From an uncultured Lachnospiraceae bacterium (lineage in GTDB: Bacteria > Bacillota > Clostridia > Lachnospirales > Lachnospiraceae), in assembly GCA_937901625.1 (NCBI GenBank), contig CALDIE010000079.1, positions 1 through 16,592 of the forward strand: DNA of 16,592 bases, in the 5' to 3' direction. Of this stretch, positions 6,233 through 13,786 are shown piece after piece. A model generated the notes under the pieces. That model made no database searches, was not told the origin of the DNA, and was given only the letters and a program-made list of their open reading frames with translations. The position numbers and the translations under genes are program-made. Position 1 is the stretch's first letter, and each line of letters begins with the position of its first letter.

Positions 6233-7942
6233 CTACTCAACCTTTGGGAAGCGCAATACAACTTTAAATAAATCACCGTCAACGACCGGCTCTAATGTAC
6301 CGCCCATGAGTTCCGTAAGGCTGCGGGCGATGGATAAGCCCAATCCATGACCGTCACTGTTGCGGGATTCATCCCCTCTGGTGAAGCGCTCCATGAATTC
6401 CTCGGCACTCATATTGAGAGGATCTTTGGAAGTGTTCTTAAACTCGATCACGGCCTGATCGCCGGTATCGGTAAGATTGACATACGCTCTGGTCAGAGGT
6501 TGAGCATATTTAGCAATATTGGTCATCAGGTTGTCAAAGATCCGTTGAAGATGCGCTGCGTCCGCAAGGATACAAATATCGCCTTCGGGAACAGCGATCC
6601 GTAAGTCAACACTCTGTTCCTGTAAACGCTCTTCATATTCCCCGAGGATCTGATGGAGCATCGTGTTGACATTACATCTGCCGGACTCGACTTTCAGATT
6701 ACCGCTGCTGGCCTTGGAGGCTTCGATCAGATCCTCCAGGAGTTTTTTCAATTTTACGGACTGTCGCCTTAAAACATCGAGATATTCGCGGTTTGCCGGT
6801 TCATCCTCCGGAGCCTGTGAAAGCAGTTCCGTATAATTGATGATGGAGGTGAGGGGCGTTTTGATATCATGCGAAACATTGGAAATCAATTCGGTCTTAA
6901 AATGTTCGCTCTTCATTCGTTCTGCCACGGCGGATTCCATACCGGCGCGCAGGTCATTCATATTATCCGCGATCTTTTTATAATCATAGAACAGATATTC
7001 TGTATTCAATCCATTACCGAGATCTCCCTTCGCAAGTTCAGCGGCACCGTTGCTGATCCGTCGTAACTGCAATATATGCAAAAGGATCAACGGGATCATG
7101 ATAATATGTCCTAAGAAGAAAAAGAAGATCAAGGCATCCTCATCACGACCCGCAATCAGAATGAAGAATTCAATCGCGCAATACAGAACGATAACCAGAA
7201 TTGTCCTGGCTAGCAGGGGAACCTGTCCATGCCACTGCAGTCTGAGCATCGAAAACATATTTCGCATACCCTGAAAGAAGCAGCGAAGAAACATTATCCC
7301 GAAGAAAAGGGATGCAATTGCAAAGAGGATCGCTATGACCGGAAGCACGAAGCGTATAGCCAGCATAAAATTAACGAAAGGAACGCTTTCGGTAAACAGA
7401 TCCGTACGGGTAGTGTCCAAAGGATCCTGAGCATAGCAGACTACATAATAGTTGGTGTATGTTACATCGTCGCTTTCGCTGTACCAGTAATTTACAAGTA
7501 CCCCGTTATCAAAAATGCTTGAAATATTCGGGTGGATCGTAGTTGTTTCACCGATCGTCGCGCTGTATAAGAAAGGGTTTTTCGCATAGGGATCGTAATA
7601 GAAACTATCCTCCAGATTGGATATGAGATAGATACTTCTGTCACCGAGGTCTGCGGATTCTCCATTCTCCGACTGATAAACGCCGAAGTGAAAGTTCGTC
7701 TGGTTGAGCCTGGCAATATTGTAATTGTTTTCCCGGTCGCTAAGTGCGTAGATCGCATAATTTTTCAGTAAGCGCTCATTCCACTGAAGGCGAAAAGCTT
7801 CCTTGCTCTTGTAGGCGCCATAATGGTAAAGTGTGGCCGAACCGATCATGGATGCGCCCATAATGACGAGACTTATAAGTAACCAAAACAGCCAAAACCA
7901 CCCGCTGTGTTTTTTGATCGTTTTTTCGTTTGCAGATTCCAT
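6233..7942 (-). CDS. Membrane sensor histidine kinase (VanS-like)
   Basis: Sensor kinase of a two-component system, partner of the regulator encoded just upstream. The 569 residues hold a first membrane helix (about 16-38), an extracytoplasmic sensor region rich in Tyr/Asn/Asp (about 41-190), then three more hydrophobic helices (about 193-216, 243-264, 270-292), a HAMP-like linker, a HisKA dimerisation domain with phosphoacceptor H358 in NVSHDIKTPL, and a HATPase domain. The N box has N471 and N475 (DNLMTNIAKYA) and the G2 loop is GHGLGLSIA (531-539). The G1 box D-x-G-x-G is absent and replaced by FKNTSKDPLN, as in a known subgroup of clostridial VanS-like kinases. The extra membrane pair between sensor and HAMP-like segment is unusual. 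An AAAGGAG ribosome binding site precedes the start, 42 bases after the regulator stop. The signal is unknown. Confidence 0.92.
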   Translation of the reverse strand: MESANEKTIKKHSGWFWLFWLLISLVIMGASMIGSATLYHYGAYKSKEAFRLQWNERLLKNYAIYALSDRENNYNIARLNQTNFHFGVYQSENGESADLGDRSIYLISNLEDSFYYDPYAKNPFLYSATIGETTTIHPNISSIFDNGVLVNYWYSESDDVTYTNYYVVCYAQDPLDTTRTDLFTESVPFVNFMLAIRFVLPVIAILFAIASLFFGIMFLRCFFQGMRNMFSMLRLQWHGQVPLLARTILVIVLYCAIEFFILIAGRDEDALIFFFFLGHIIMIPLILLHILQLRRISNGAAELAKGDLGNGLNTEYLFYDYKKIADNMNDLRAGMESAVAERMKSEHFKTELISNVSHDIKTPLTSIINYTELLSQAPEDEPANREYLDVLRRQSVKLKKLLEDLIEASKASSGNLKVESGRCNVNTMLHQILGEYEERLQEQSVDLRIAVPEGDICILADAAHLQRIFDNLMTNIAKYAQPLTRAYVNLTDTGDQAVIEFKNTSKDPLNMSAEEFMERFTRGDESRNSDGHGLGLSIARSLTELMGGTLEPVVDGDLFKVVLRFPKVE

Positions 7943-7984
7943 AATTATGTGAGTTCTCCTTTATACTTTATCAGGTTGATATTA

Positions 7985-8680
7985 TTATTGTTTGCCGCCG
8001 TTCATATAGTATCCGCGACCCCATACCATTTTAATGTAGCGCGGATCTGAAGGGGTGATCTCTATTTTTTCGCGTAAGTGTCTTACATGTACGGCAACGG
8101 TACTTTCGGTTCCCAGGCAGGCTTCCTGCCAAACGGATTCATAGATTTCCGAAGGCGTAAAGACACGCCCGGGTTCCTGCATGAGGAGTTTTAAAATATC
8201 ATATTCCGTTTTCGTTAACCTGCAGGGAGTGCCGTCCACGGTCACTTCCTTGGCCCGGTCGTTTAAGCGGATTCCGCCGCAGACAAGATCGTCTTCTTTC
8301 ACGGTCCCGCCTAAGGACAGATATCGCCGGATCTGAGAGCGGACTCTGGCCATCAGTTCCACCGGACTGAACGGTTTTGTGACATAATCGTCCGCACCGA
8401 GATTCAGACCCAGAACAATATCGGCATCTTCGCTTTTGGCGGTCAGCATGATTACCGGAATATTGGAAAACGTTCGGATCTTTGCCAGGGCGGTGACTCC
8501 GTCCATGATCGGCATCATAACATCGAGCAGGAGAAGATGAACTTCCGTTTTCTCCATAATGTCCAAAGCCTCTTTTCCGTTTGCGGCTGTCAGAACCTCA
8601 TATCCTTCCGATTGAAGAAAGAGACTGATCGCTCTTACGATATCTGCTTCGTCGTCACATACCAAAATCCGGTATCCCAT
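7985..8680 (-). CDS. OmpR/VanR-family response regulator
   Basis: DNA-binding partner of the adjacent sensor kinase. The 231 residues contain a receiver domain (1-120) with acidic pair D9-D10, phosphoacceptor D53 in LLLLDVMMP, T80 and K102 in TKPFSPVEL. A winged-helix Trans_reg_C domain follows (about 130-230), with the typical LTKTEYDILKLL, VWQEACLGTESTVAVHVRHL and YIKMVWGRGYYM blocks. The frame is open 17 codons further upstream to 8731, but I place the start at 8680 because an AAAGGAG ribosome binding site lies nine bases before it and the product then begins with the first receiver strand. Conserved TTAAGA direct repeats in the promoter suggest autoregulation. The regulated genes are unknown; the divergent pheST promoter lies next to the repeats. 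Confidence 0.93.
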   Translation of the reverse strand: MGYRILVCDDEADIVRAISLFLQSEGYEVLTAANGKEALDIMEKTEVHLLLLDVMMPIMDGVTALAKIRTFSNIPVIMLTAKSEDADIVLGLNLGADDYVTKPFSPVELMARVRSQIRRYLSLGGTVKEDDLVCGGIRLNDRAKEVTVDGTPCRLTKTEYDILKLLMQEPGRVFTPSEIYESVWQEACLGTESTVAVHVRHLREKIEITPSDPRYIKMVWGRGYYMNGGKQ

Positions 8681-8702
8681 GATTATGTACTCCTTTCGCG
8701 CA

Positions 8703-8714
8703 CTGTGATCACAG
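8703..8714. promoter_or_regulatory. Perfect 12-base palindrome CTGTGATCACAG
   Basis: A perfect dyad in the leader of the response regulator, between its promoter and its ribosome binding site. It resembles fused halves of a CRP/FNR-type site but lacks the usual central spacer, so it is best called a possible operator or a small RNA hairpin. Confidence 0.3.
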
Positions 8715-8737
8715 AACTCATTTTCGCACAAAGGTGA

Positions 8738-8778
8738 TTAAGATACCATACGTGAAGTGTTTAAGAATTGATTAAGAA
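8738..8778 (-). promoter_or_regulatory. Response-regulator promoter with TTAAGA direct repeats
   Basis: Read on the minus strand, a candidate -35 TTCTTA (8767-8762) and -10 TATCTT (8745-8740) are 16 bases apart. On the plus strand TTAAGAA occurs at 8761-8767 and 8772-8778, an 11-base period, and TTAAGA again at 8738-8743, about two helical turns away. Direct repeats at one helical turn overlapping the -35 are typical of OmpR/PhoB-family activators, so binding by the product of this gene is likely. Confidence 0.5.
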
Positions 8779-8797
8779 ATCATCCCCTTTTTTTCGT

Positions 8798-8826
8798 TTG
8801 ACTTTCCGTTGCCAAATGGCTAAAAT
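8798..8826 (+). promoter_or_regulatory. Sigma-A promoter of the pheS T-box leader
   Basis: TTGACT (8798-8803) and TAAAAT (8821-8826) separated by exactly 17 bases form a near-consensus vegetative promoter. Transcription would start near 8833, immediately before the T-box stem I. Confidence 0.8.
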
Positions 8827-8832
8827 ATCACA

Positions 8833-9066
8833 CAGAGAGCGAAGATCGTGTGTCAGTAGCGAAAGGAAGAGCACCTGCGCAGAGAGTCTGTATCATCGGC
8901 TGGAAGTACGGACGGGGTGGCCTTTAGTGAATTTCAGCACGGGAGCAAAAACAGAACAGTGAGTACAAGTGCAGACCGGTCGGACCGGTCTGAACATGGG
9001 TGGTACCGCGGAGAATGATAGCTTCGTCCCATAACATCGCCAGGTGTTATGGGACGTTTTGTTTTT
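8833..9066 (+). ncRNA. Phenylalanine T-box riboswitch leader
   Basis: Leader RNA that senses uncharged tRNA-Phe and lets transcription into pheST proceed. The signature T-box sequence GGGTGGTACCGCG is at 8998-9010. In stem I, AGTA (5' side) and GAA (3' side) frame the specifier loop, where TTTC at 8932-8935 offers a phenylalanine codon (TTC followed by A, or TTT). A distal stem pairs GTCTGTA (8886-8892) with TACGGAC (8907-8913). Stem III is a perfect 9-base-pair hairpin (8972-8980 with 8984-8992). The terminator pairs CGTCCCATAACA (9025-9036) with TGTTATGGGACG (9045-9056) and is followed by TTTTGTTTTT; the GGG of the T-box can instead pair with CCC at 9028-9030 to build the antiterminator. 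Confidence 0.95.
9025..9066 (+). terminator. Regulated terminator of the T-box leader
   Basis: A perfect 12-base-pair stem with an 8-base loop and a T-rich tail (9057-9066). Its 5' arm overlaps the 3' part of the antiterminator, which makes termination depend on tRNA-Phe charging. Confidence 0.92.
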
Positions 9067-9085
9067 CAGAAAAAGGAGGAAAAAG

Positions 9086-10132
9086 ATGGCAGACAATGCA
9101 TTACAGGAACGGATCGAGGCGATCCGTGCGGAGATCAGGGAAAAGGCAGAAGGGTTGGACAGCTCCCGCCTGGTCTATGAGATGAAGAAGACTTTTATGG
9201 ATCCCAAGCAGGGCAAGATCAGTGCCCTTATGAAGGACATGAAGAACATTCCGGCGGAACAGAGAGCTGACTATGGTAAGGCAGTCAACGAGTTAAAGAC
9301 CTGGGCACTCGACCACTTTGAAAAGATTGATCGTAAGATGAAAGAATTGGAATTAAAGCGCCGATACGAGAGTGAGAAACTCGACATAACCATGCCTGCC
9401 AAAAAGGAAACCCCGGGCAACCTTCACCCGGTTACTCAGATGCGCGAGCAGTTGATCGATATCTTCTCGGGCATGGGTTTTGAGATTTATGAGGGCAGTG
9501 AGATTGAGAACGACTACTACAACTTCACGGCCCTGAACACGCCGCAGGATCATCCGGCGAGAGATATGCAGGATACGTTTTATCTCAGCCCTGAGTTTTT
9601 GCTGCGCACGCAGACTTCTTCCGGCCAGATCCATGTAATGGAAAACAAGAAACCGCCCATCAAGATCTTATCTCCCGGCAAGGTATTCCGCTCGGATGAT
9701 GACGCCACCCACAGCCCGATGTTCTCCCAGATGGAAGGGCTTGTTGTGGATAAGAAGATTACGCTCTGCGATCTGAAAGGCGCGTTGGATCTCTTTGTAC
9801 AGAAAATCTACGGGGAAGAGACAACGACAAGACTTCGTCCTTCTTACTTCCCGTTTACGGAACCGTCCGTAGAAGTGGACTGCAGCTGCTTCTCCTGCGG
9901 AGGTAAGGGCTGCGGACTCTGCAAGGGTACCGGTTGGATCGAGGTATTGGGCGCAGGCGTTGTGAACCGTAAGGTTTTGGCAAACTGCGGGATCGATCCG
10001 GATGAATACAGCGGATTTGCTTTCGGTATCGGTATTGAGCGTACAGCCATGTTAAAGTACGGTATCAACAATATTAAGCTGCTCTTTGAATCCGACCTGG
10101 ATGTATTGAAGCAGATTTCGGATTATCAATAA
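9086..10132 (+). CDS. pheS: Phenylalanine--tRNA ligase alpha subunit
   Basis: Catalytic subunit of the alpha2beta2 class II synthetase that charges tRNA-Phe. The 348 residues hold an N-terminal coiled-coil tRNA-binding region (about 1-95) and the catalytic core. Core motifs include motif 1 HPVTQM (114-119), motif 2 around FRSDDDATHSPMF (201-213) and motif 3 GFAFGIGIERTAML (310-323). A cysteine-rich insert CxCxxCxxxxCxxC (C266-C279) is seen in many bacterial PheS. The start at 9086 is fixed by an AAGGAGGA ribosome binding site five bases before it. An in-frame ATG at 9044 lies within the T-box terminator loop and is rejected. The gene is expressed through the upstream T-box and is followed 29 bases later by pheT. 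Confidence 0.97.
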   Translation: MADNALQERIEAIRAEIREKAEGLDSSRLVYEMKKTFMDPKQGKISALMKDMKNIPAEQRADYGKAVNELKTWALDHFEKIDRKMKELELKRRYESEKLDITMPAKKETPGNLHPVTQMREQLIDIFSGMGFEIYEGSEIENDYYNFTALNTPQDHPARDMQDTFYLSPEFLLRTQTSSGQIHVMENKKPPIKILSPGKVFRSDDDATHSPMFSQMEGLVVDKKITLCDLKGALDLFVQKIYGEETTTRLRPSYFPFTEPSVEVDCSCFSCGGKGCGLCKGTGWIEVLGAGVVNRKVLANCGIDPDEYSGFAFGIGIERTAMLKYGINNIKLLFESDLDVLKQISDYQ

Positions 10133-10161
10133 GAAGACAGGCAGGAAGAAAGGAGTCTATT

Positions 10162-12582
10162 ATGTTAGTACCTTTGAGTTGGTTAAAGGATTATGTAGAT
10201 ATTGAGATAAGCCCGAAGGAGCTGGAGGAAAAGCTTTTCTCCTGCGGATTTGAAGTGGAAGAATGCTGGGAAACAGGCAAGGATATATCCAGGGTAGTGG
10301 TTGGTCTGGTGGAGCAGTGCGATCCGATTCCCGATACGCATTTGCATGTATGTCAGGTTAACGCGGGTTCGTTTGGAACGATGCAGGTATGCTGCGGAGC
10401 CGATAATGTGGCTGTCGGCGGGAAATACCCGTTGGCGCTCGACGGTGCTACCGTGATCGAAACGGCCAAAGACCATGTGACGGTCGTCGGTGTTGCGACG
10501 ATCAGGAAAGGTAAACTTCGCGGATACGATTCCAACGGAATGCTTTGTTCCGGTGTTGAACTCGGATTAAACGAGGATCTTTATCCCGGCGCAGGATATA
10601 ACGGACTGCTGGTATTACCTGCGGATGCAAATCCGGGAGACGATGTGAAGCCGATCGTCGGACTTGATGACTGGATCTTTGATATTTCCGTAACGGCAAA
10701 CCGTCCGGATTGCCAGAGTATTCTGGGGATCGCAAGAGAAGTGGCTGCGGTTTTGGGGCAGCCACTAAAGATGCCCGCACTTGATTATACGGAGACGGAT
10801 GTGAAAAATGAAGGCTTGTCCGTAACCGTGGAGGATCCGGATCTCTGTCCCCGTTACATCGGACATTATGTGTATGATGTAAAGATCGGAGAAAGCCCCG
10901 CATGGATGAAGCGCCGTCTGGCGTTGGTTGGCAACAACGCAATCTCCAATATCGTGGATATCACAAACTACATCATGCGTGAGATCGGACAGCCGATGCA
11001 TGCTTTCGATGGCAATTTCTTAGAGGGTAACCGTATCGTGGTCCGTCGCGCAAAGGACGGAGAGAAGATCGTTACGCTGGATGAAAAGGAATTCGCGTTA
11101 ACGAGCGATAATCTTGTGATCTGTGACGGTGTAAAGCCGGTGGCTTTGGCAGGTATCATGGGCGGATTGAATTCGGAGATCCGAAAGACGACGACTTCCG
11201 TTACCTTTGAGGCAGCAAAGTTCCAGAGAGACAATATCCGTAAGAGTTCCAGAGCTTTGGGGCAGGCATCGGATTCTTCGGCCGCATTCGCGAAGGGTGT
11301 GTACGAATATACCACTGTTCTGGCAATGAAGAGAGCGCTTCACCTGATCGAGGAGTTAGACTGCGGCAAGGTATCCGCTACACATGTGGATGTTAACACC
11401 GGCAACAGCCTTGAGAGCCGTGAGATGAAGGCTTCCATTGAAAAGGTAAACGGCGTACTGGGAATCACCGTTCCGAATGAGGATATTGTACGTATTTTGA
11501 CGAACTTAAACTTCGAGCCGTCGATCAGCGGAGACGAGCTGACCATTCATGTTCCGGCTTATCGTGAAGACATGGAGGATTATCCCGATATTGCGGAGGA
11601 AGTGATCCGTATGTACGGCTATGACCACGTACAGGCTACCTTCCTGCAGGATGCGGCAGTCACTATGGGTGGCAGAAACTTAAAGCAGAAGACGGAATTA
11701 AAGATCAAGCGCGCGCTTTGCGCAGAGGGAGCTTATGAGTGCATGCACTACTCCTTCTTCTCCCCGTCGGATCTGAACCTCCTTCGGATTCCCGAGGATG
11801 GTCCGGAGAGAAAGGCGATCCGTATCCTGAATCCGATCAATGAAGATCTCTCTCTGATGCGTACCACACTTGCTTCGGAGATGATCTACGCGATCGCAAG
11901 AAACCAGAAGAAGGGAAATCTGGAGGGACGTCTCTTCGAGTTGGGCAGCCGTTTCCTGCCGAAGGAGCTGCCGATCTCTGATTATCCGGATGAGACAGCC
12001 ACCCTTTGTATCGGCGTATTCGGTGAGAAAGAAGACTTCTTTACATTAAAGGGCCTGACCGAGAATGTTGCGGAAACTTTGCAGATCAAGTTCTCCTATG
12101 AAGTGACTCAAAAGCCGTATCTGCATCCGTACCGCGCGGCTAAGATCACCTGCGAAGGGGAAGATGTAGGATATCTCGGACAGATCTCCTATGAGATCGA
12201 AGAAGATACGGACATGAGAATCCCTGCCTATGTCTGTGAGATCGACCTGGGCGCATTGGAAAAATGGTATGGCCGCACTCCTTCGTTTACGCCGTTGTCC
12301 AAATTCCCCGTGGAGAAGAGAGACCTGGCGTTGATCATGGATAAGACGGTCACCAGCGGACAGGTAGAGGAGGCAATTCTCTCTTCCTGCAAATATATCA
12401 CGGATGTGAAACTCTTTGATGTGTACGAGGGAGCACCGATCCCGCCCGGAAAGAAGAGCATGGCGTATACGATCATATTCACGCCGGGAGATGAGGAACT
12501 GACACAGGATGCCGTTAACGGATATGTGGATAAGATCCTCAGAAAGCTCCAGTACACCCTTGCGATCGAGATCCGCAGTTAA
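10162..12582 (+). CDS. pheT: Phenylalanine--tRNA ligase beta subunit
   Basis: Large editing and tRNA-binding subunit of the Phe synthetase, 806 residues, the usual full length. Domains in order: short N-terminal segment with VPLSWLKDYVDIE; EMAP-type OB tRNA-binding domain (about 40-150, with VCCGADNV-type strand and later GMLCSGVELGL); B3/B4 editing domain (about 210-385, including NAISNIVDITNYIM and PMHAFD); B5 domain (about 405-475); catalytic-like core (about 490-690); C-terminal FDX-ACB anticodon-binding domain (about 712-805, FPVEKRDLALIMD to the DAVNGYVDKIL helix). An AAAGGAG ribosome binding site precedes the ATG. No frameshift or missing domain is seen. Coexpressed with pheS under the T-box; transcription probably ends at the hairpin at 12652-12681. 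Confidence 0.97.
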   Translation: MLVPLSWLKDYVDIEISPKELEEKLFSCGFEVEECWETGKDISRVVVGLVEQCDPIPDTHLHVCQVNAGSFGTMQVCCGADNVAVGGKYPLALDGATVIETAKDHVTVVGVATIRKGKLRGYDSNGMLCSGVELGLNEDLYPGAGYNGLLVLPADANPGDDVKPIVGLDDWIFDISVTANRPDCQSILGIAREVAAVLGQPLKMPALDYTETDVKNEGLSVTVEDPDLCPRYIGHYVYDVKIGESPAWMKRRLALVGNNAISNIVDITNYIMREIGQPMHAFDGNFLEGNRIVVRRAKDGEKIVTLDEKEFALTSDNLVICDGVKPVALAGIMGGLNSEIRKTTTSVTFEAAKFQRDNIRKSSRALGQASDSSAAFAKGVYEYTTVLAMKRALHLIEELDCGKVSATHVDVNTGNSLESREMKASIEKVNGVLGITVPNEDIVRILTNLNFEPSISGDELTIHVPAYREDMEDYPDIAEEVIRMYGYDHVQATFLQDAAVTMGGRNLKQKTELKIKRALCAEGAYECMHYSFFSPSDLNLLRIPEDGPERKAIRILNPINEDLSLMRTTLASEMIYAIARNQKKGNLEGRLFELGSRFLPKELPISDYPDETATLCIGVFGEKEDFFTLKGLTENVAETLQIKFSYEVTQKPYLHPYRAAKITCEGEDVGYLGQISYEIEEDTDMRIPAYVCEIDLGALEKWYGRTPSFTPLSKFPVEKRDLALIMDKTVTSGQVEEAILSSCKYITDVKLFDVYEGAPIPPGKKSMAYTIIFTPGDEELTQDAVNGYVDKILRKLQYTLAIEIRS

Positions 12583-12605
12583 AGAAATGCGTTCGGAATG
12601 GAAAA

Positions 12606-12634
12606 TTGAAATGATGTAAAATAGATCATACTAT
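12606..12634 (+). promoter_or_regulatory. Candidate promoter ahead of the kinase-acyltransferase operon
   Basis: TTGAAA (12606-12611) and TACTAT (12629-12634) are 17 bases apart in a very A/T-rich stretch, with further TATAAT-like sequence just after. If active, the RNA would start just before the hairpin at 12652-12681. The A/T richness makes chance matches likely. Confidence 0.35.
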
Positions 12635-12651
12635 ATTATAATAAAAACGGG

Positions 12652-12681
12652 AGCCGCTTTAAGCAAAGTGCTAAGGCGGCT
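12652..12681 (+). terminator. Terminator hairpin after pheT
   Basis: AGCCGCTTTA-A-GC (12652-12664) pairs with GCTAAGGCGGCT (12670-12681), 12 base pairs with one bulged A and a short AAAGT loop. It is followed by TTCCTTATA rather than a pure T-run. It most likely ends the pheST transcript. The rest of the 12583-12788 interval holds the candidate promoter and about 100 G/C-rich bases without a recognisable gene. Confidence 0.65.
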
Positions 12682-12788
12682 TTCCTTATAAGATGAAGGT
12701 ATTGAAACGGGGTATGGGGAGGTACGCGGCGGATAAGGGTTGAGTTTAAGGCGGATCCGGCGGACCGGCAGCAGATACGGGGGACTAC

Positions 12789-13760
12789 ATGGACAAAAAG
12801 ACAACAATCGCAATCATGCAGGGAAAGGTGAACCGGACGACGGTTATTTACACCGAGGACGGTCCGTACATACGGCAATATATGAACCGTGCCGTTTTCG
12901 GAAAGAGCATGTCGATGATCGAAGAGAACTACAGGAGTTTGCGTGCGGCGTATGAAAAGTGCGTTCGCCTTGGGATCACCGGTGGACTTTTGATCCCCGA
13001 ATGGCGTTTCTTTAAGGAAAGCGGGAGTTATTTTAGGGCAGACGGAAACGGTGAATATATTCGCGAATACCCGCTGATCCCGGCAAAGGAATCATCGTAT
13101 CCCGGAAGTCCAAAGGAGTACGGGAGAGCACTGGCCCGCCTGCACCGCATTCTGGATGAGGTGGAGGGAGAGATGCAGGATGTGATCCCGCACTTTCATG
13201 ACATCGTTTATTACGAGGAAGAATATCACCGGGTTCGGAAGGATGAAACTCATCGAAGAGGATTTGTGGAAGATACAGACTTTGAAAGGGAGCTGGAGGA
13301 GGTTCTGGAGTCCCGTAGAGCATCCGTTGGCAACCTTTTTGAAAAGGGAAATAAGATTCCCCGCAAGGTCATTCACGGGGATACGAAGTGGACGAATTTT
13401 CTGATGGATGAGGAAGGAAAAGTGATCGCGATGCTGGATCTCGACACGCTTTCCATGGGGGAGAGGATCACGGATCTGGCGGATGCTTTGCGCTCGCTGT
13501 GCGCGCTGCATCCCGCGGAAGAGAGAAAGACGATCACGCGGGAATTTATGGACGGCTATATCGGGGAAGGTTTTGTTACAAAGGAGGAAATCTCTGTCGA
13601 TCAGCTTGAGATAGCACAGGAGAGACTGTATCTGGAACTTGCGCTTCGCTATTACACGGATCATCTTTCCGGAAATCGGTATTTTCCGGTGATCGAGGAC
13701 GGGCAAAACCTGAAACGGGCCAAAGAGAACCTTGAATGCGCCTGCCAAATGCATTTATAA
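12789..13760 (+). CDS. APH-fold kinase related to N-acetylhexosamine 1-kinase (NahK-like)
   Basis: Small-molecule kinase of the aminoglycoside-phosphotransferase/choline-kinase fold, 323 residues. The catalytic loop is HGDTKWTNFLMD (196-207, with D198 and N203), and the metal-binding strand is MLDLDTLSMGERITDLADALR (starting at 215), resembling the IDLDTVMPG signature of NahK-like proteins. The N-terminal QGKVNRTTVIY and YIRQYMNRAVFGK segments, the RALARLHRIL helix and the IPHFHDI stretch also fit that group. The substrate may be a sugar or amino alcohol, which the sequence alone cannot settle. The ATG at 12789 has only a weak GGGGG upstream; there is no better start in the frame. The TAA stop overlaps the next frame's ATG (TAATG at 13758-13762), so it is the first gene of a compact operon with an acyltransferase-like protein. 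Confidence 0.78.
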   Translation: MDKKTTIAIMQGKVNRTTVIYTEDGPYIRQYMNRAVFGKSMSMIEENYRSLRAAYEKCVRLGITGGLLIPEWRFFKESGSYFRADGNGEYIREYPLIPAKESSYPGSPKEYGRALARLHRILDEVEGEMQDVIPHFHDIVYYEEEYHRVRKDETHRRGFVEDTDFERELEEVLESRRASVGNLFEKGNKIPRKVIHGDTKWTNFLMDEEGKVIAMLDLDTLSMGERITDLADALRSLCALHPAEERKTITREFMDGYIGEGFVTKEEISVDQLEIAQERLYLELALRYYTDHLSGNRYFPVIEDGQNLKRAKENLECACQMHL

Positions 13761-13786
13761 TGTATAGAGGCACGAAGGAGGAGGCT

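Noticed and set aside
8681..8731. 17-residue N-terminal extension of the response regulator
   Set aside because: It would begin before the AAAGGAG ribosome binding site and add residues not found before the first receiver strand in the OmpR family.
9044..9085. N-terminal extension of pheS from an ATG at 9044
   Set aside because: The ATG lies inside the loop/3' arm of the T-box terminator and lacks a ribosome binding site. The start at 9086 has a strong AAGGAGGA and matches the family's N-terminus.
12692..12742. Possible 16-residue ORF between pheT and the kinase gene
   Set aside because: There is no ribosome binding site, no recognisable peptide features, and the length is expected by chance.
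13092..13754. 220-codon open frame on the minus strand opposite the NahK-like kinase gene
   Set aside because: It mirrors a gene with intact catalytic motifs, and its translation shows no domain or plausible start signal.
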